Shown piece by piece: positions 15,180-23,013 of a stretch of 64,000 bases of DNA. The notes beneath the pieces are model-generated. The model saw nothing but the letters and a program-made list of their open reading frames with translations. It did not search any database and was not told the origin of the DNA. The position numbers and the translations under genes were made by a program. The number at the start of each line of letters is the position of its first letter. Within the stretch, counting starts at the first letter, position 1. Source of the stretch: Micromonospora matsumotoense (lineage in GTDB: Bacteria; Actinomycetota; Actinomycetes; Mycobacteriales; Micromonosporaceae); contig NZ_FMCU01000003.1 in assembly GCF_900091525.1 (NCBI RefSeq), forward strand, positions 1 through 64,000. The letters run 5' to 3'.

Positions 15180-15920
15180 TCAACGCTCGTCGATGGCTCC
15201 GGCCGGCACCGGTTGCGGCCGACGCAGCAACGCGTGCTCCGCGGCCGTCCACCCGGTGGTGGTGACCAGATAGAGCACCGCCGCCAACGGCACCACCAAC
15301 GCCAGCAGCACCGTGCCGTACGGCAGCAGCGGGATCACCCGGGCCAGCAGCGCCGCCCCCGGCTGGCCCGTCGGGGCGCCCGCCGACGCCGCCGTCCGCT
15401 GCGCGCGCCAGGACAGGAACCGGGCCAGGCCGAGCAGGGCCGCCAGCAGCACCCCGAAGACCACCAGCACCGACGGCGACAACCCGTCGCCCAGGTGCCA
15501 ACCCAGCGGCACCCCGGCCAACCGTGCGTCGAGCAGCCCGCCGGCACCGTCACCGGTGCCGAACAGGCGGTACATGACCAGGAAGAAGGGCGCCTGGAGC
15601 AGCGCCGGCAGACACCCCGCCACCGGCGACGCCCCGGCCCGGCGGTAGAGCGCGAACATCTCCGACTGCAACGTCGCCGGGTCGCCCGCGTACCGCTGCT
15701 GGAGCTGACGCAGTTGCGGGGCGAGGGCCGCGCGGCGCCGCTCCGCGCGGACCTGGGCGACGGTGAGCGGCGAGATCAACAGTCGGACGGCGATGGTGAA
15801 CAGCACGATCGCGGCGGCGGTGGCGGCCCCGCCGCCGAGCGGCGTCAGCAGTTCGGCGAGCCAGCCGACGACGGAACCCGCGGCGGCAGCTGCGTCGTGC
15901 ACAGGTGAGAAGGCGAGCAT
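15180..15920 (-). CDS. yidC: YidC/Oxa1 family membrane insertase
   Basis: A 246-residue polytopic protein of the YidC/Oxa1/Alb3 family, which inserts and folds membrane proteins. The conserved core is seen: first helix with TIAVRLLISPLTVAQVRAERR (about 42-62, including the groove Arg), the cytoplasmic helical hairpin (LQQRYAGDPATLQSEMFALYRRAG) and the CLPALLQAPFFLVMYRLF helix, then three more helices. It is shorter than the main YidC, as is usual for a second copy. It is followed by a DUF6412 gene upstream on the same strand, a pairing seen in other actinomycetes. Whether it is the principal or an accessory insertase is unknown. Confidence 0.85.
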   Translation of the reverse strand: MLAFSPVHDAAAAAGSVVGWLAELLTPLGGGAATAAAIVLFTIAVRLLISPLTVAQVRAERRRAALAPQLRQLQQRYAGDPATLQSEMFALYRRAGASPVAGCLPALLQAPFFLVMYRLFGTGDGAGGLLDARLAGVPLGWHLGDGLSPSVLVVFGVLLAALLGLARFLSWRAQRTAASAGAPTGQPGAALLARVIPLLPYGTVLLALVVPLAAVLYLVTTTGWTAAEHALLRRPQPVPAGAIDER

Positions 15921-16048
15921 GGGGGAACCCCTCGGTCCGATTCCGGAAGTCCGCACGGGACGGGCGCCGGCGGCCCCGTCAGGGGCTGCCGGTGGTCCAC
16001 CATGGGACGGATGACGACGGAACCGGTCGGGGTCGGCGGCGCGCGGAC

Positions 16049-16357
16049 TCAGCCCGCGACCGGGGACCACCCGACCGGAGGGGAACCCCCGGGTGCCCGG
16101 GGACGGGGTCGACCCGCCGCGTCCGGATCGACCTGACGGGGCACGCGCCGACGCCGGGCCCGGTCCCGCAACCCGACCGCCCGCCGCCGCCCGCATCCCG
16201 GGCCGGTCCTCGGTCGGGGCCGGGCCGCCAGCGCGACGACGAGCAGCAACGCCGCCACCGCCGCACCGGCCAGCAGGTCACCCGGCCGGTCCGCGAGCAA
16301 CGTCAGCCCGATGAGCGCGTACGCCCACAGACCCGTCACCAACCGCAGACCCGACAT
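16049..16357 (-). CDS. DUF6412 family small membrane protein
   Basis: A 102-residue protein with two hydrophobic segments (about 5-24 and 30-50) and a basic C-terminal half. The tail GLRDRARRRRVPRQVDPDAAGRP followed by RPRAPG is the recognisable DUF6412 signature. It is transcribed towards yidC with a 128-bp gap. Co-occurrence with a YidC paralogue suggests a shared role in membrane protein biogenesis, but no function is known. Confidence 0.7.
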   Translation of the reverse strand: MSGLRLVTGLWAYALIGLTLLADRPGDLLAGAAVAALLLVVALAARPRPRTGPGCGRRRAVGLRDRARRRRVPRQVDPDAAGRPRPRAPGGSPPVGWSPVAG

Positions 16358-16367
16358 GCGCGTCAGC

Positions 16368-17384
16368 CTAGGACCCGCTGTCACGTCCGACCGCCGCGAC
16401 GGCGTCGGCCACCACCGCCGGCCGGTCCACGTGCAGCAGGTGCCGGGCGTCCCGGAACACCTCCTGCCGCCCGGCGGGGAAGCTCGCCGCCAGCCGGGCG
16501 TGCCCGACCCGCCACGCCGCCCGGCCTGCCGCGGTGGGCACGTCGCCGAGCACGGTCAGCACCCGCACCGGGAGCGTCGGCGCGGGCGTCACGGCACGCA
16601 ACGCCACCAGCTCCGCCGCCACCGCCGGATGCGCCAGCCACTGCACCAACGCGCCTACCAGCACCGTCCCCGAGCCGTACGGCACCGCCGACGCCGGGTC
16701 GGGTGGCCGGACGCTCATCCGGCGTACCGCCCGACGCCAGGCCCACGGGCCGCACCGACGGGCCAGGCCGGAGCGGTCGAGCACTCCCACCAGCACCGGG
16801 GCGACGGTGGTCACCGCACCCGCCGACCACGCCGACCACGCCGACCAGCGCGCCCAACCGACCGCCCGGGTCCCGCCCGGGTCCACCAGGCTCGGGTCCA
16901 CCAGGCTGGGGTCCACCAGCACCAGCCCGGCGAGCCGCCCCGGGTGCCGCCGGGCGTACGCCTCGGCGGGCAGCGCCGCCGCCGAGTGCGCCACCAGCAC
17001 CGGCCGTCCCAGCCCGGCCACCCCGGCGTCGATCCGGGCCACCTCGTCGGTCAGGGTGGGCGCGCGACCGTCCGCCGGCCCCGGCCGGTCCAGCAGGCCC
17101 ACCCGATGCCCGGCGGCCCGCAGCAGGGGGACCAGCCGGTCCCAGGTCTCCGCCCCCTCCCCCATCCCCGGGCAGAGCAGCACCCCCGGACCACCGGCCC
17201 CGCCCGCCCGACCGACCACGTCGGTGCGCGTCGCCTGGTCGGTGCGCGCCGCTTGATCACTGCGCGCTGCTTGGTCGGCGGCAGCGGGCCGGTCGGCGGC
17301 AGCGGGCCGGTCGGCGGCAGCGGGCCGGTCGGCGGCAGCGGGCCGGTCGGCGGCAGCGGGCCGGTCGGCGGGTCGGCCGGTCAC
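16368..17384 (-). CDS. Alpha/beta hydrolase
   Basis: A 338-residue alpha/beta hydrolase. Residues about 1-55 are a low-complexity RPAAAD/QAARTD leader made by an 18-bp tandem repeat. The catalytic domain follows: GVLLCPGMGEGAETWDRL (oxyanion region), the nucleophile elbow LVAHSAAAL, and a late RHLLHVDRP His. A second internal repeat, LVDPS, occurs three times near residue 165. GTG 17384 overlaps the stop of the DUF998 gene by 4 bases (GTGA), so it is the third gene of the coupled lysX operon. Substrate unknown; an ester or lactone hydrolase acting on lipid is a guess from context. Confidence 0.8.
   Translation of the reverse strand: MTGRPADRPAAADRPAAADRPAAADRPAAADRPAAADQAARSDQAARTDQATRTDVVGRAGGAGGPGVLLCPGMGEGAETWDRLVPLLRAAGHRVGLLDRPGPADGRAPTLTDEVARIDAGVAGLGRPVLVAHSAAALPAEAYARRHPGRLAGLVLVDPSLVDPSLVDPGGTRAVGWARWSAWSAWSAGAVTTVAPVLVGVLDRSGLARRCGPWAWRRAVRRMSVRPPDPASAVPYGSGTVLVGALVQWLAHPAVAAELVALRAVTPAPTLPVRVLTVLGDVPTAAGRAAWRVGHARLAASFPAGRQEVFRDARHLLHVDRPAVVADAVAAVGRDSGS
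17273..17362. repeat. 18-bp in-frame tandem repeat
   Basis: Five exact 18-bp units (GGTCGGCGGCAGCGGGCC) encode RPAAAD hexapeptides at the N-terminus of the alpha/beta hydrolase. A partial sixth unit follows. The perfect identity suggests recent expansion. Confidence 0.9.
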
Positions 17385-18169
17385 CGGGGCTGCTCCGGGC
17401 GGGGGCCCCAGCGGGCGACGACGGCGGCGAGCAGCAGCCAACCGGACAGCCCGGTCAGCTGGGTCCGCTGCCACAGGCCCAGGCCCAGCTCGGGGCGCAC
17501 CGCGGCGACCAGCGTCCCCACCGTGCCGACCGCCACCACCACCGCCACCACCAGCCCGGCCCGACGGCGGGCCGGGCCACGCAGCACGGCGAGGATCACC
17601 ACCAGGGAGAGCAGCGCGCCGGCCACCGCCACCGACGAGGTGACGGTGTGCGCCTGGTGCCGCCAGGACAGGTCGCCCAGCTCCTCCAGCCGCGCGCAGC
17701 GGGCGTCCACCGAGGGGGCGCAGTCCATCGAGGTCCGGCCGCCGTCCACGGCGGTGGCCACGCCGAAGACCAGCAGCCCCCACCAGGCCGGCCGGGGCAC
17801 GTCCCGGGCCCACCGGGCCAGCAGCAGCCCGGCGACCGTCGCGCAGATCCCGGTCGTCACGTCGCCGAGCTGGAACACCAGGTGGTACGGCTGGTCCCGG
17901 GCGGCCAGCTCGCTCAGGTAGCTCTCGACCGGCCGCAGCCCCGGGTTGAGCACCGGGCCGAGCAGCCAGGAGGCGTAGCAGACCGCGGCCAGCACCAGCG
18001 CCACCGCCGCCCCGGTCCGGGCGGCCGGAGAGTCCGCACCGGCCCGACGCCCGTCGCCGTGACGGTCGTCCCCCCGGGCGGCCGGGCCGGACGCCGCCGC
18101 ACCTGGCGTCCCGGCCGACGGGTGCCGGGCCGGCCGGTGCGGCCGGCGGGCCGGGCCGGGGCGGTTCAC
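17381..18169 (-). CDS. DUF998 family integral membrane protein
   Basis: A 262-residue protein. Residues 1-55 are a Pro/Arg/Gly-rich cytoplasmic segment, then about six transmembrane helices follow. The block YLSELAARDQPYHLVFQLGDVTTG (about 80-103) and the SWRHQAHTVTSS region fit DUF998, a family of 6-helix membrane proteins of unknown function. Its GTG start overlaps the lysX stop by 4 bases and its stop overlaps the hydrolase start by 4 bases, so the three genes form a translationally coupled operon. A role with lysyl-phosphatidylglycerol is inferred only from this position. Confidence 0.75.
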   Translation of the reverse strand: MNRPGPARRPHRPARHPSAGTPGAAASGPAARGDDRHGDGRRAGADSPAARTGAAVALVLAAVCYASWLLGPVLNPGLRPVESYLSELAARDQPYHLVFQLGDVTTGICATVAGLLLARWARDVPRPAWWGLLVFGVATAVDGGRTSMDCAPSVDARCARLEELGDLSWRHQAHTVTSSVAVAGALLSLVVILAVLRGPARRRAGLVVAVVVAVGTVGTLVAAVRPELGLGLWQRTQLTGLSGWLLLAAVVARWGPRPEQPR

Positions 18170-21100
18170 GAGGACTCGCGGACCATCGGGAACGGCAACG
18201 TCTCCCGGATGGACCGGCCGGTCAGCAGCATCACCAGCCGGTCCACGCCCAGCCCCAACCCACCCGTCGGCGGCATCGCGTACTCCAGCGCGGTGAGGAA
18301 GTCCTCGTCCAGCTCCATCGCCTCCGGGTCGCCTCCGGCCGCCTTCAGCGACTGGGCGGTCAACCGCCGCCGCTGCTCGGTCGGATCGACCAGCTCCGAG
18401 TACGCGGTGCCCAGCTCCATCCCGAACGCCACCAGGTCCCACCGCTCCGCCAGCCGGGGGTCGGCCCGGTGCTGACGGGTCAGCGGCGAGACGTCGGTCG
18501 GGAAGTCCAGATAGAACGTGGGCACGTCGGTACGCGCCTCGACCAGTCGCTCGTACAGCTCCAGCAGCAGCTCGGCGCGCTCCCAACCCGGGGAGTACGG
18601 CACCTTGGCCGCGTCGGCGAGGCGGCGCAGCGCGACGGTGTCGGTGTCGACGGTGACCTCCTCGCCCAGCGCGCCGGAGACCGCCTCGTGCACCGTACGC
18701 GCCGGCCACGGCCCACCGATGTCCACCAGCTCACCGGTGCCCGGTCGACGGGCCAGCGGCGCACCGTGCACCGCCACCGCCGCCGCCACGATCAACTCCC
18801 GGGCCAGCTCCCGCATGTCGTGGTAGTCGGCGTACGCCTGGTACGCCTCCAGCACGGTGAACTCCGGGTTGTGGCTGAAGTCGACACCCTCGTTGCGGAA
18901 CACCCGGCCCAGCTCGTACACCCGCTCGACGCCGCCCACGGCGAGCCGCTTCAGATACAGCTCGGGGGCGATCCGCAGGGTCAGCCGCAGGTCGTAGGCG
19001 TTGCTGTGGGTGACGAACGGGCGGGCGTTGGCACCGCCGTGCACCCGTTGCAGGATCGGCGTCTCCACCTCCAGGAAATCCCGGGTCACCAGGGTGTGGC
19101 GCAGGCTGGTCAGAGTGGCGCTGCGGGCCCGCAGCAGGTCCCGCGCCTCGGTGCTGGTCGCCAGGTCCAGGTAGCGGCGGCGGACCCGCGCCTCCGGATC
19201 GGCCAGGCCGTGGTGCTTGTCCGGCAGCGGGCGCAGACACTTGGCGGTGAGCCGCCAGTCGGCCACCCGGACCGACACCTCGCCGCGCCGGGTGGCGTAC
19301 ACCTCGCCGGTCGCGCCGACGTGGTCGCCGATGTCGACGGTGGCCCGCCACCGGTCCAACTCCTTCTCCACCATCAGTTGCAGGTCGCCACTGCCGTCGC
19401 GGACGGTGACGAAGCAGACCCGGCCGTGGTCGCGGACCAGCAGCACCCGGCCCGCCACCGACACCGTCTCCCCGGTGCCGGTGTCCGGGGCCAGCCCGGC
19501 GTGCCGCTGTCGCACCGCCGCGCAGCCGTCGGTACGCGGCCACCCCACCGGGTACGCCTCGACGCCCTGCGCCCGCAGCCGGTCCAGTTTCGCCCGACGG
19601 ACCCGGACCTGCTCGGGAAGCTGCTCGCGGACCGGTTCGGGGCTGACCGCGTGCACCGCTCCCGCCTCGGGCGGCACGAACCCCACCCCGCCACCGGCCG
19701 GCGGCACCCCGTGCAGCGGGGACGGTCGGCCACCGGGCAACGCCAGGAAGCCCTCCGCGACGGCGGCGGCCAACCCCACCCGGGCCAACTCCCGCCGCTC
19801 CCCGAAGCACAGGTAGCGGGGCGTCCAGTGCGGCTGGTACTTGGCGTTGGACAGGTACAGCGACTCCAACTGCCACCAGCGGGAGAAGAACAGCAGGGTA
19901 CGCCGCCACAGCCGGATCACCGGGCCGGCGCCGATCCGCGCGCCCTGCTCGAAGACCGACCGGAACACGGCGAAGTTCAGCGACACCCGCTCGACGCCCA
20001 GCCGGGGCGCCGCACCGAGCAGCGCGGCCACCATGAACTCGGTGACCCCGTTGTCGGCGGTGCGGTCCCGACGCATCAGGTCCAGCGACAACCCGTCGGT
20101 GCCCCACGGGCTCAGCGACAGCAGCGCCCGCACCCGGCCGGTGCCGTCCCGGGCCTCGACCAGCACACAGTCGCCGTCGGCCGGGTCGCCGAGCCGGCCC
20201 AGCGCCATCGAGAAGCCCCGCTCGTGCTCGGTGTCCCGCCAGCGGGTGGCCAGCGCGGCGAGGTCGGCCAGCTCGTCCGGCGGGATCTCGGCGTGCCGAC
20301 GGACCAGCGCGGTGTGCCCGGCCCGCTCGACCCGGTGCACCGCCTGCCGGACCGGACGCATGTCCCGCCCGCCCAGGTCGAACTCCCGGGCCAGCAGGAT
20401 CGCCTCGTCGCCCAGTTGCAGCACCTTCAACCCGTGCCGGTGGTAGGCCCGCGCGCCGACCTCGCTGGCCCCCATCACCGCCGGGGTCCAGGCGTACTCC
20501 CGGGCCTGCTCCAGCCAGGCGGTGATGGCCGGCCCCCACGCCTCCGGATCGCCGACCGGGTCGCCGCTGGCCAGACTCACCCCGTTGACCACCCGGTAGG
20601 TCAGCGCCGCCTTGCCGCTGGCCGAGAAGATCGCCGCCTTGTCCCGCCGGGTGGCGAAATAGCCGAGCGAGTCCCGGTCGCCGTAGCGGGCCAGCAACTC
20701 CCGGATCCGCTGCTCCTCGTCGGGGTGCAGCACGGCGGCGGCGCGCTGCGAGCGCAGCAGGGTGAACAGGCCGGCCAGGAAGGCGACCGCACCCATCCCG
20801 CCGAGCAGCAGGTTGACCCAGCCGGGGGCCTGGCCGTGCCGGGTGACGTCCAGGGTGATCGCCCCACCGAAGACCTTCTCGATGGCGTACCCGACCCGGT
20901 CCAGCCAGCTGCGCAGGCTGCCGGGTACGGCGGTGAGCAGCAGGTAGCCCAGCCCGACGGCCGCCGCGGCGAGGCCGAAGAACACCCCGAGGGCGCGGCG
21001 GGTGCTGCCGCTGCGCACCCGGGCGTAGAACTCCCGCCGGGCGGCCAGCAGCAGGGCCAGGGCGGCGGCGGCGAACCCGATCCCCACCCAGACGCCCACG

Positions 21101-21525
21101 GTCTCGACCAGGGTGAACAGCCGCCGGCCAGTGTCGTCGGTGAGCCGGTCCGCGCCGACGGTCACCAGCAGCAGGCCGGTCAACACGCCGACGATCAGGC
21201 TGAGGATGAAGTAGACGACCAGCACCCAGTACGCCAGCCGCTTGCGGCGCAGCACCGCCGCAGCGAGGGTGCCGAGGAAGACCGCGTACGCCAGGTTGGC
21301 CGGCGCGGGCACCAGCAGCGTGTCGATCGTGGTCCGGATCGGCTGGAACTCGGCGTTGGCCGCGCTGCTCACCGCCGCCAGCGCACAGATCGCGGCGATG
21401 AACCACAGTAGCGCCGCGAGCATCCGGGGCACCTGCCGCCGCCAGTCCGCGCCGGCCCGCCGGGCGTCGCCGGGCCGGCGCGCCGGGGTCGGGGGCGCCA
21501 CCCGGGGCACCGTCGTCGGGGTCAC
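18166..21525 (-). CDS. lysX: LysX: lysyl-phosphatidylglycerol synthase fused to lysyl-tRNA synthetase
   Basis: An 1119-residue fusion. After a basic leader, about seven transmembrane helices (roughly 30-230) are followed by the DUF2156/MprF-type transferase domain (about 250-590; for example DSLGYFATRRDKAAIFS and FQSVFEQG-like FRSVFEQGARIGAG), then a lysyl-tRNA synthetase with OB fold (about 650-750) and class II catalytic core (RRYLDLATS, FLEVETPIL, FRNEGVDFSHNPEFT, GLGLGVDRLVMLLTG). It charges lysine to tRNA and transfers it to phosphatidylglycerol, lowering the membrane's negative charge and giving resistance to cationic peptides, as shown for LysX of Mycobacterium tuberculosis. GGGAGGT sets the GTG start. 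First gene of a coupled operon. Confidence 0.93.
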   Translation of the reverse strand: MTPTTVPRVAPPTPARRPGDARRAGADWRRQVPRMLAALLWFIAAICALAAVSSAANAEFQPIRTTIDTLLVPAPANLAYAVFLGTLAAAVLRRKRLAYWVLVVYFILSLIVGVLTGLLLVTVGADRLTDDTGRRLFTLVETVGVWVGIGFAAAALALLLAARREFYARVRSGSTRRALGVFFGLAAAAVGLGYLLLTAVPGSLRSWLDRVGYAIEKVFGGAITLDVTRHGQAPGWVNLLLGGMGAVAFLAGLFTLLRSQRAAAVLHPDEEQRIRELLARYGDRDSLGYFATRRDKAAIFSASGKAALTYRVVNGVSLASGDPVGDPEAWGPAITAWLEQAREYAWTPAVMGASEVGARAYHRHGLKVLQLGDEAILLAREFDLGGRDMRPVRQAVHRVERAGHTALVRRHAEIPPDELADLAALATRWRDTEHERGFSMALGRLGDPADGDCVLVEARDGTGRVRALLSLSPWGTDGLSLDLMRRDRTADNGVTEFMVAALLGAAPRLGVERVSLNFAVFRSVFEQGARIGAGPVIRLWRRTLLFFSRWWQLESLYLSNAKYQPHWTPRYLCFGERRELARVGLAAAVAEGFLALPGGRPSPLHGVPPAGGGVGFVPPEAGAVHAVSPEPVREQLPEQVRVRRAKLDRLRAQGVEAYPVGWPRTDGCAAVRQRHAGLAPDTGTGETVSVAGRVLLVRDHGRVCFVTVRDGSGDLQLMVEKELDRWRATVDIGDHVGATGEVYATRRGEVSVRVADWRLTAKCLRPLPDKHHGLADPEARVRRRYLDLATSTEARDLLRARSATLTSLRHTLVTRDFLEVETPILQRVHGGANARPFVTHSNAYDLRLTLRIAPELYLKRLAVGGVERVYELGRVFRNEGVDFSHNPEFTVLEAYQAYADYHDMRELARELIVAAAVAVHGAPLARRPGTGELVDIGGPWPARTVHEAVSGALGEEVTVDTDTVALRRLADAAKVPYSPGWERAELLLELYERLVEARTDVPTFYLDFPTDVSPLTRQHRADPRLAERWDLVAFGMELGTAYSELVDPTEQRRRLTAQSLKAAGGDPEAMELDEDFLTALEYAMPPTGGLGLGVDRLVMLLTGRSIRETLPFPMVRESS

Positions 21526-21541
21526 CTGACCTCCCTCACGT

Positions 21542-21574
21542 CCCCGCCCCGACCCACCCCAGGTCGGGGCGGGG
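21542..21574 (-). promoter_or_regulatory. Leader hairpin upstream of lysX
   Basis: A perfect 13-bp GC-rich stem (CCCCGCCCCGACC with GGTCGGGGCGGGG) and 7-nt loop lie 17 nt upstream of the lysX start, just before its Shine-Dalgarno. It would be in the lysX 5' untranslated region and could act on translation or as an attenuator. It could also insulate the divergent ligase gene. Confidence 0.5.
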
Positions 21575-21723
21575 GTGCGGCAGGGCACCGGTCGGCGGGA
21601 CCGGGTCATGGTAAGCATCCGGCGCGATGGCGTGCCGTGTCGCGTTTTCTCGGCCGGACACTCTGGGTAATGGGCCGGGCAGCACCGCGGCGAAACCGCC
21701 GTGGCGGAACGGGACGGACGGTG

Positions 21724-22869
21724 ATGGCGATGACCAGTGGGGTGGCGGTCGGGGCGACGGCTCCGGAGCGGACCGGGCCCGACCGGCTCACGGTGGGCGT
21801 GGAGGAGGAGTTCCTCCTGGTCGATCCGCACACCGGCGCTGCGGTGCCCGCCATCGACCTGGTCATGGCGCAGGTGCCGGCCGAGTTGCGCGGTCAGGTG
21901 GAGCGGGAGTTCCAGACCAGCCAGATCGAGATCGGCAGCCCGCCCGGGTTGGAGCTGAGCTCGATCCGGCACTCGCTGGGCGTGCTGCGCGGCGCGTTGG
22001 CCGACGCCGCCGAGCGGGCCGGCGTACGGGTGCTGGCCATCGGCACCGGCCCGGTGGCGGGACCGGTGCCGCCGGTGGTGGACAAGCCCCGCTTCGACCG
22101 GATGATCGCACGGTTCCGGCTGCTGGTGCCCGGCCCCGGCAACAACGGCATGCACGTGCACGTGGGTGTCCCGGACCCGGACACCGGGGTACGGGTGCTC
22201 AACCACATCCGGCCGTGGCTGCCGGTGCTGCACGCGATGACCACCAACTCGCCGTACTCCGAGGGCGTCGACACCGGCTACGCGAGTTGGCGGTCGGTCG
22301 AGTGGGAGCGCTGGCCGTCGGTGGCCCCCACCCCCTACCTGGAGTCGTACGCGCACTACGAGCGGCTGATCCGGCAGTTGATCGCCAGCGGGGTGATGCT
22401 CGACGAGGGGATGCTCTACTGGTACGCCCGGCTGTCGGCGAAGTACCCGACGGTGGAGGTCCGCATCGGTGACGTCTGCCCGTCCGTGGACGACGCAGTG
22501 CTGGTGGCGGGGCTGGTCCGGGCGCTGGTCGCCACCGCCATGGCCGACGTGGCCGCCGGCCGCCCGCCGGTGAACACCGACCACCACCTGCTGGTCGCCG
22601 CCCACTGGCGGGCCGCCCACGACGGGTTGGAGGGCGACGGTGTCGACCTGGCCACCGGCGAGCTGCGGCCGGCCTGGGAGTTGGTCGACCAGCTGGTCGA
22701 GCGGGTCCGCCCGGCGCTGGAGGCGCACGACGACCTGGCCGAGGTCACCGACCTGCTGGCCGGGTTGCGTCGGCACGGCACCGGGGCGGCCCGGCAGCGG
22801 GCCGTGTTCGCCCGGTCGGGCCGGCTGGAGGACGTGGTCGCCGAGGTGGCCCGGCAGACCCGTGGCTGA
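21724..22869 (+). CDS. Carboxylate-amine ligase, YbdK/glutamate-cysteine ligase 2 family
   Basis: A 381-residue ATP-grasp-like ligase. The N-terminal TVGVEEEFLLVDP, the NNGMHVHVGVPD block, the SPYSEGVDTGYASWR loop and the VEVRIGDVCPSVDDAVLVAGLVRALV segment are hallmarks of YbdK-type carboxylate-amine ligases. These join a carboxylate, often glutamate, to an amine such as cysteine with ATP. In organisms that use mycothiol, the true substrate is usually unknown. ATG 21724 is taken as start; GTG 21721 and ATG 21730 are in frame. It is divergent from lysX. Product not assignable from sequence. Confidence 0.85.
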   Translation: MAMTSGVAVGATAPERTGPDRLTVGVEEEFLLVDPHTGAAVPAIDLVMAQVPAELRGQVEREFQTSQIEIGSPPGLELSSIRHSLGVLRGALADAAERAGVRVLAIGTGPVAGPVPPVVDKPRFDRMIARFRLLVPGPGNNGMHVHVGVPDPDTGVRVLNHIRPWLPVLHAMTTNSPYSEGVDTGYASWRSVEWERWPSVAPTPYLESYAHYERLIRQLIASGVMLDEGMLYWYARLSAKYPTVEVRIGDVCPSVDDAVLVAGLVRALVATAMADVAAGRPPVNTDHHLLVAAHWRAAHDGLEGDGVDLATGELRPAWELVDQLVERVRPALEAHDDLAEVTDLLAGLRRHGTGAARQRAVFARSGRLEDVVAEVARQTRG

Positions 22870-23013
22870 CCGCCGAGGTGACGGCCGGCGCGTGGACGAC
22901 CGGACCGTGCGTGAACGGCGTGCCGCCCGGCGGCCCGGCGGTGGCCGGTCCGGGGGTTGCCGGCGTGTCGGGGGACGGCCCGTGGACGGCCGGTGCGTGG
23001 AAGACTGGGCGTC

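Noticed and set aside
13743..15908. 721-codon plus-strand open frame
   Set aside because: It runs antisense across the GH16 and YidC genes, both of which have complete catalytic or family motifs; its sequence is Gly/Arg/Ala/Pro-biased with no family signal. Such antisense frames are expected at this GC content.
17273..17362. Regularly spaced repeats resembling a CRISPR array
   Set aside because: The units are directly adjacent with no spacers, are 18 bp long and keep the reading frame of a protein. They are a coding minisatellite.
15905..18475. 856-codon Pro/Arg-rich plus-strand frame
   Set aside because: It crosses DUF6412, hydrolase, DUF998 and the end of lysX on the opposite strand. These form a coupled operon with proper starts and motifs.
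18469..21411. 980-codon plus-strand open frame opposite lysX
   Set aside because: lysX carries all class II synthetase and transferase motifs. The antisense product is His/Gln/Arg/Gly-rich noise.
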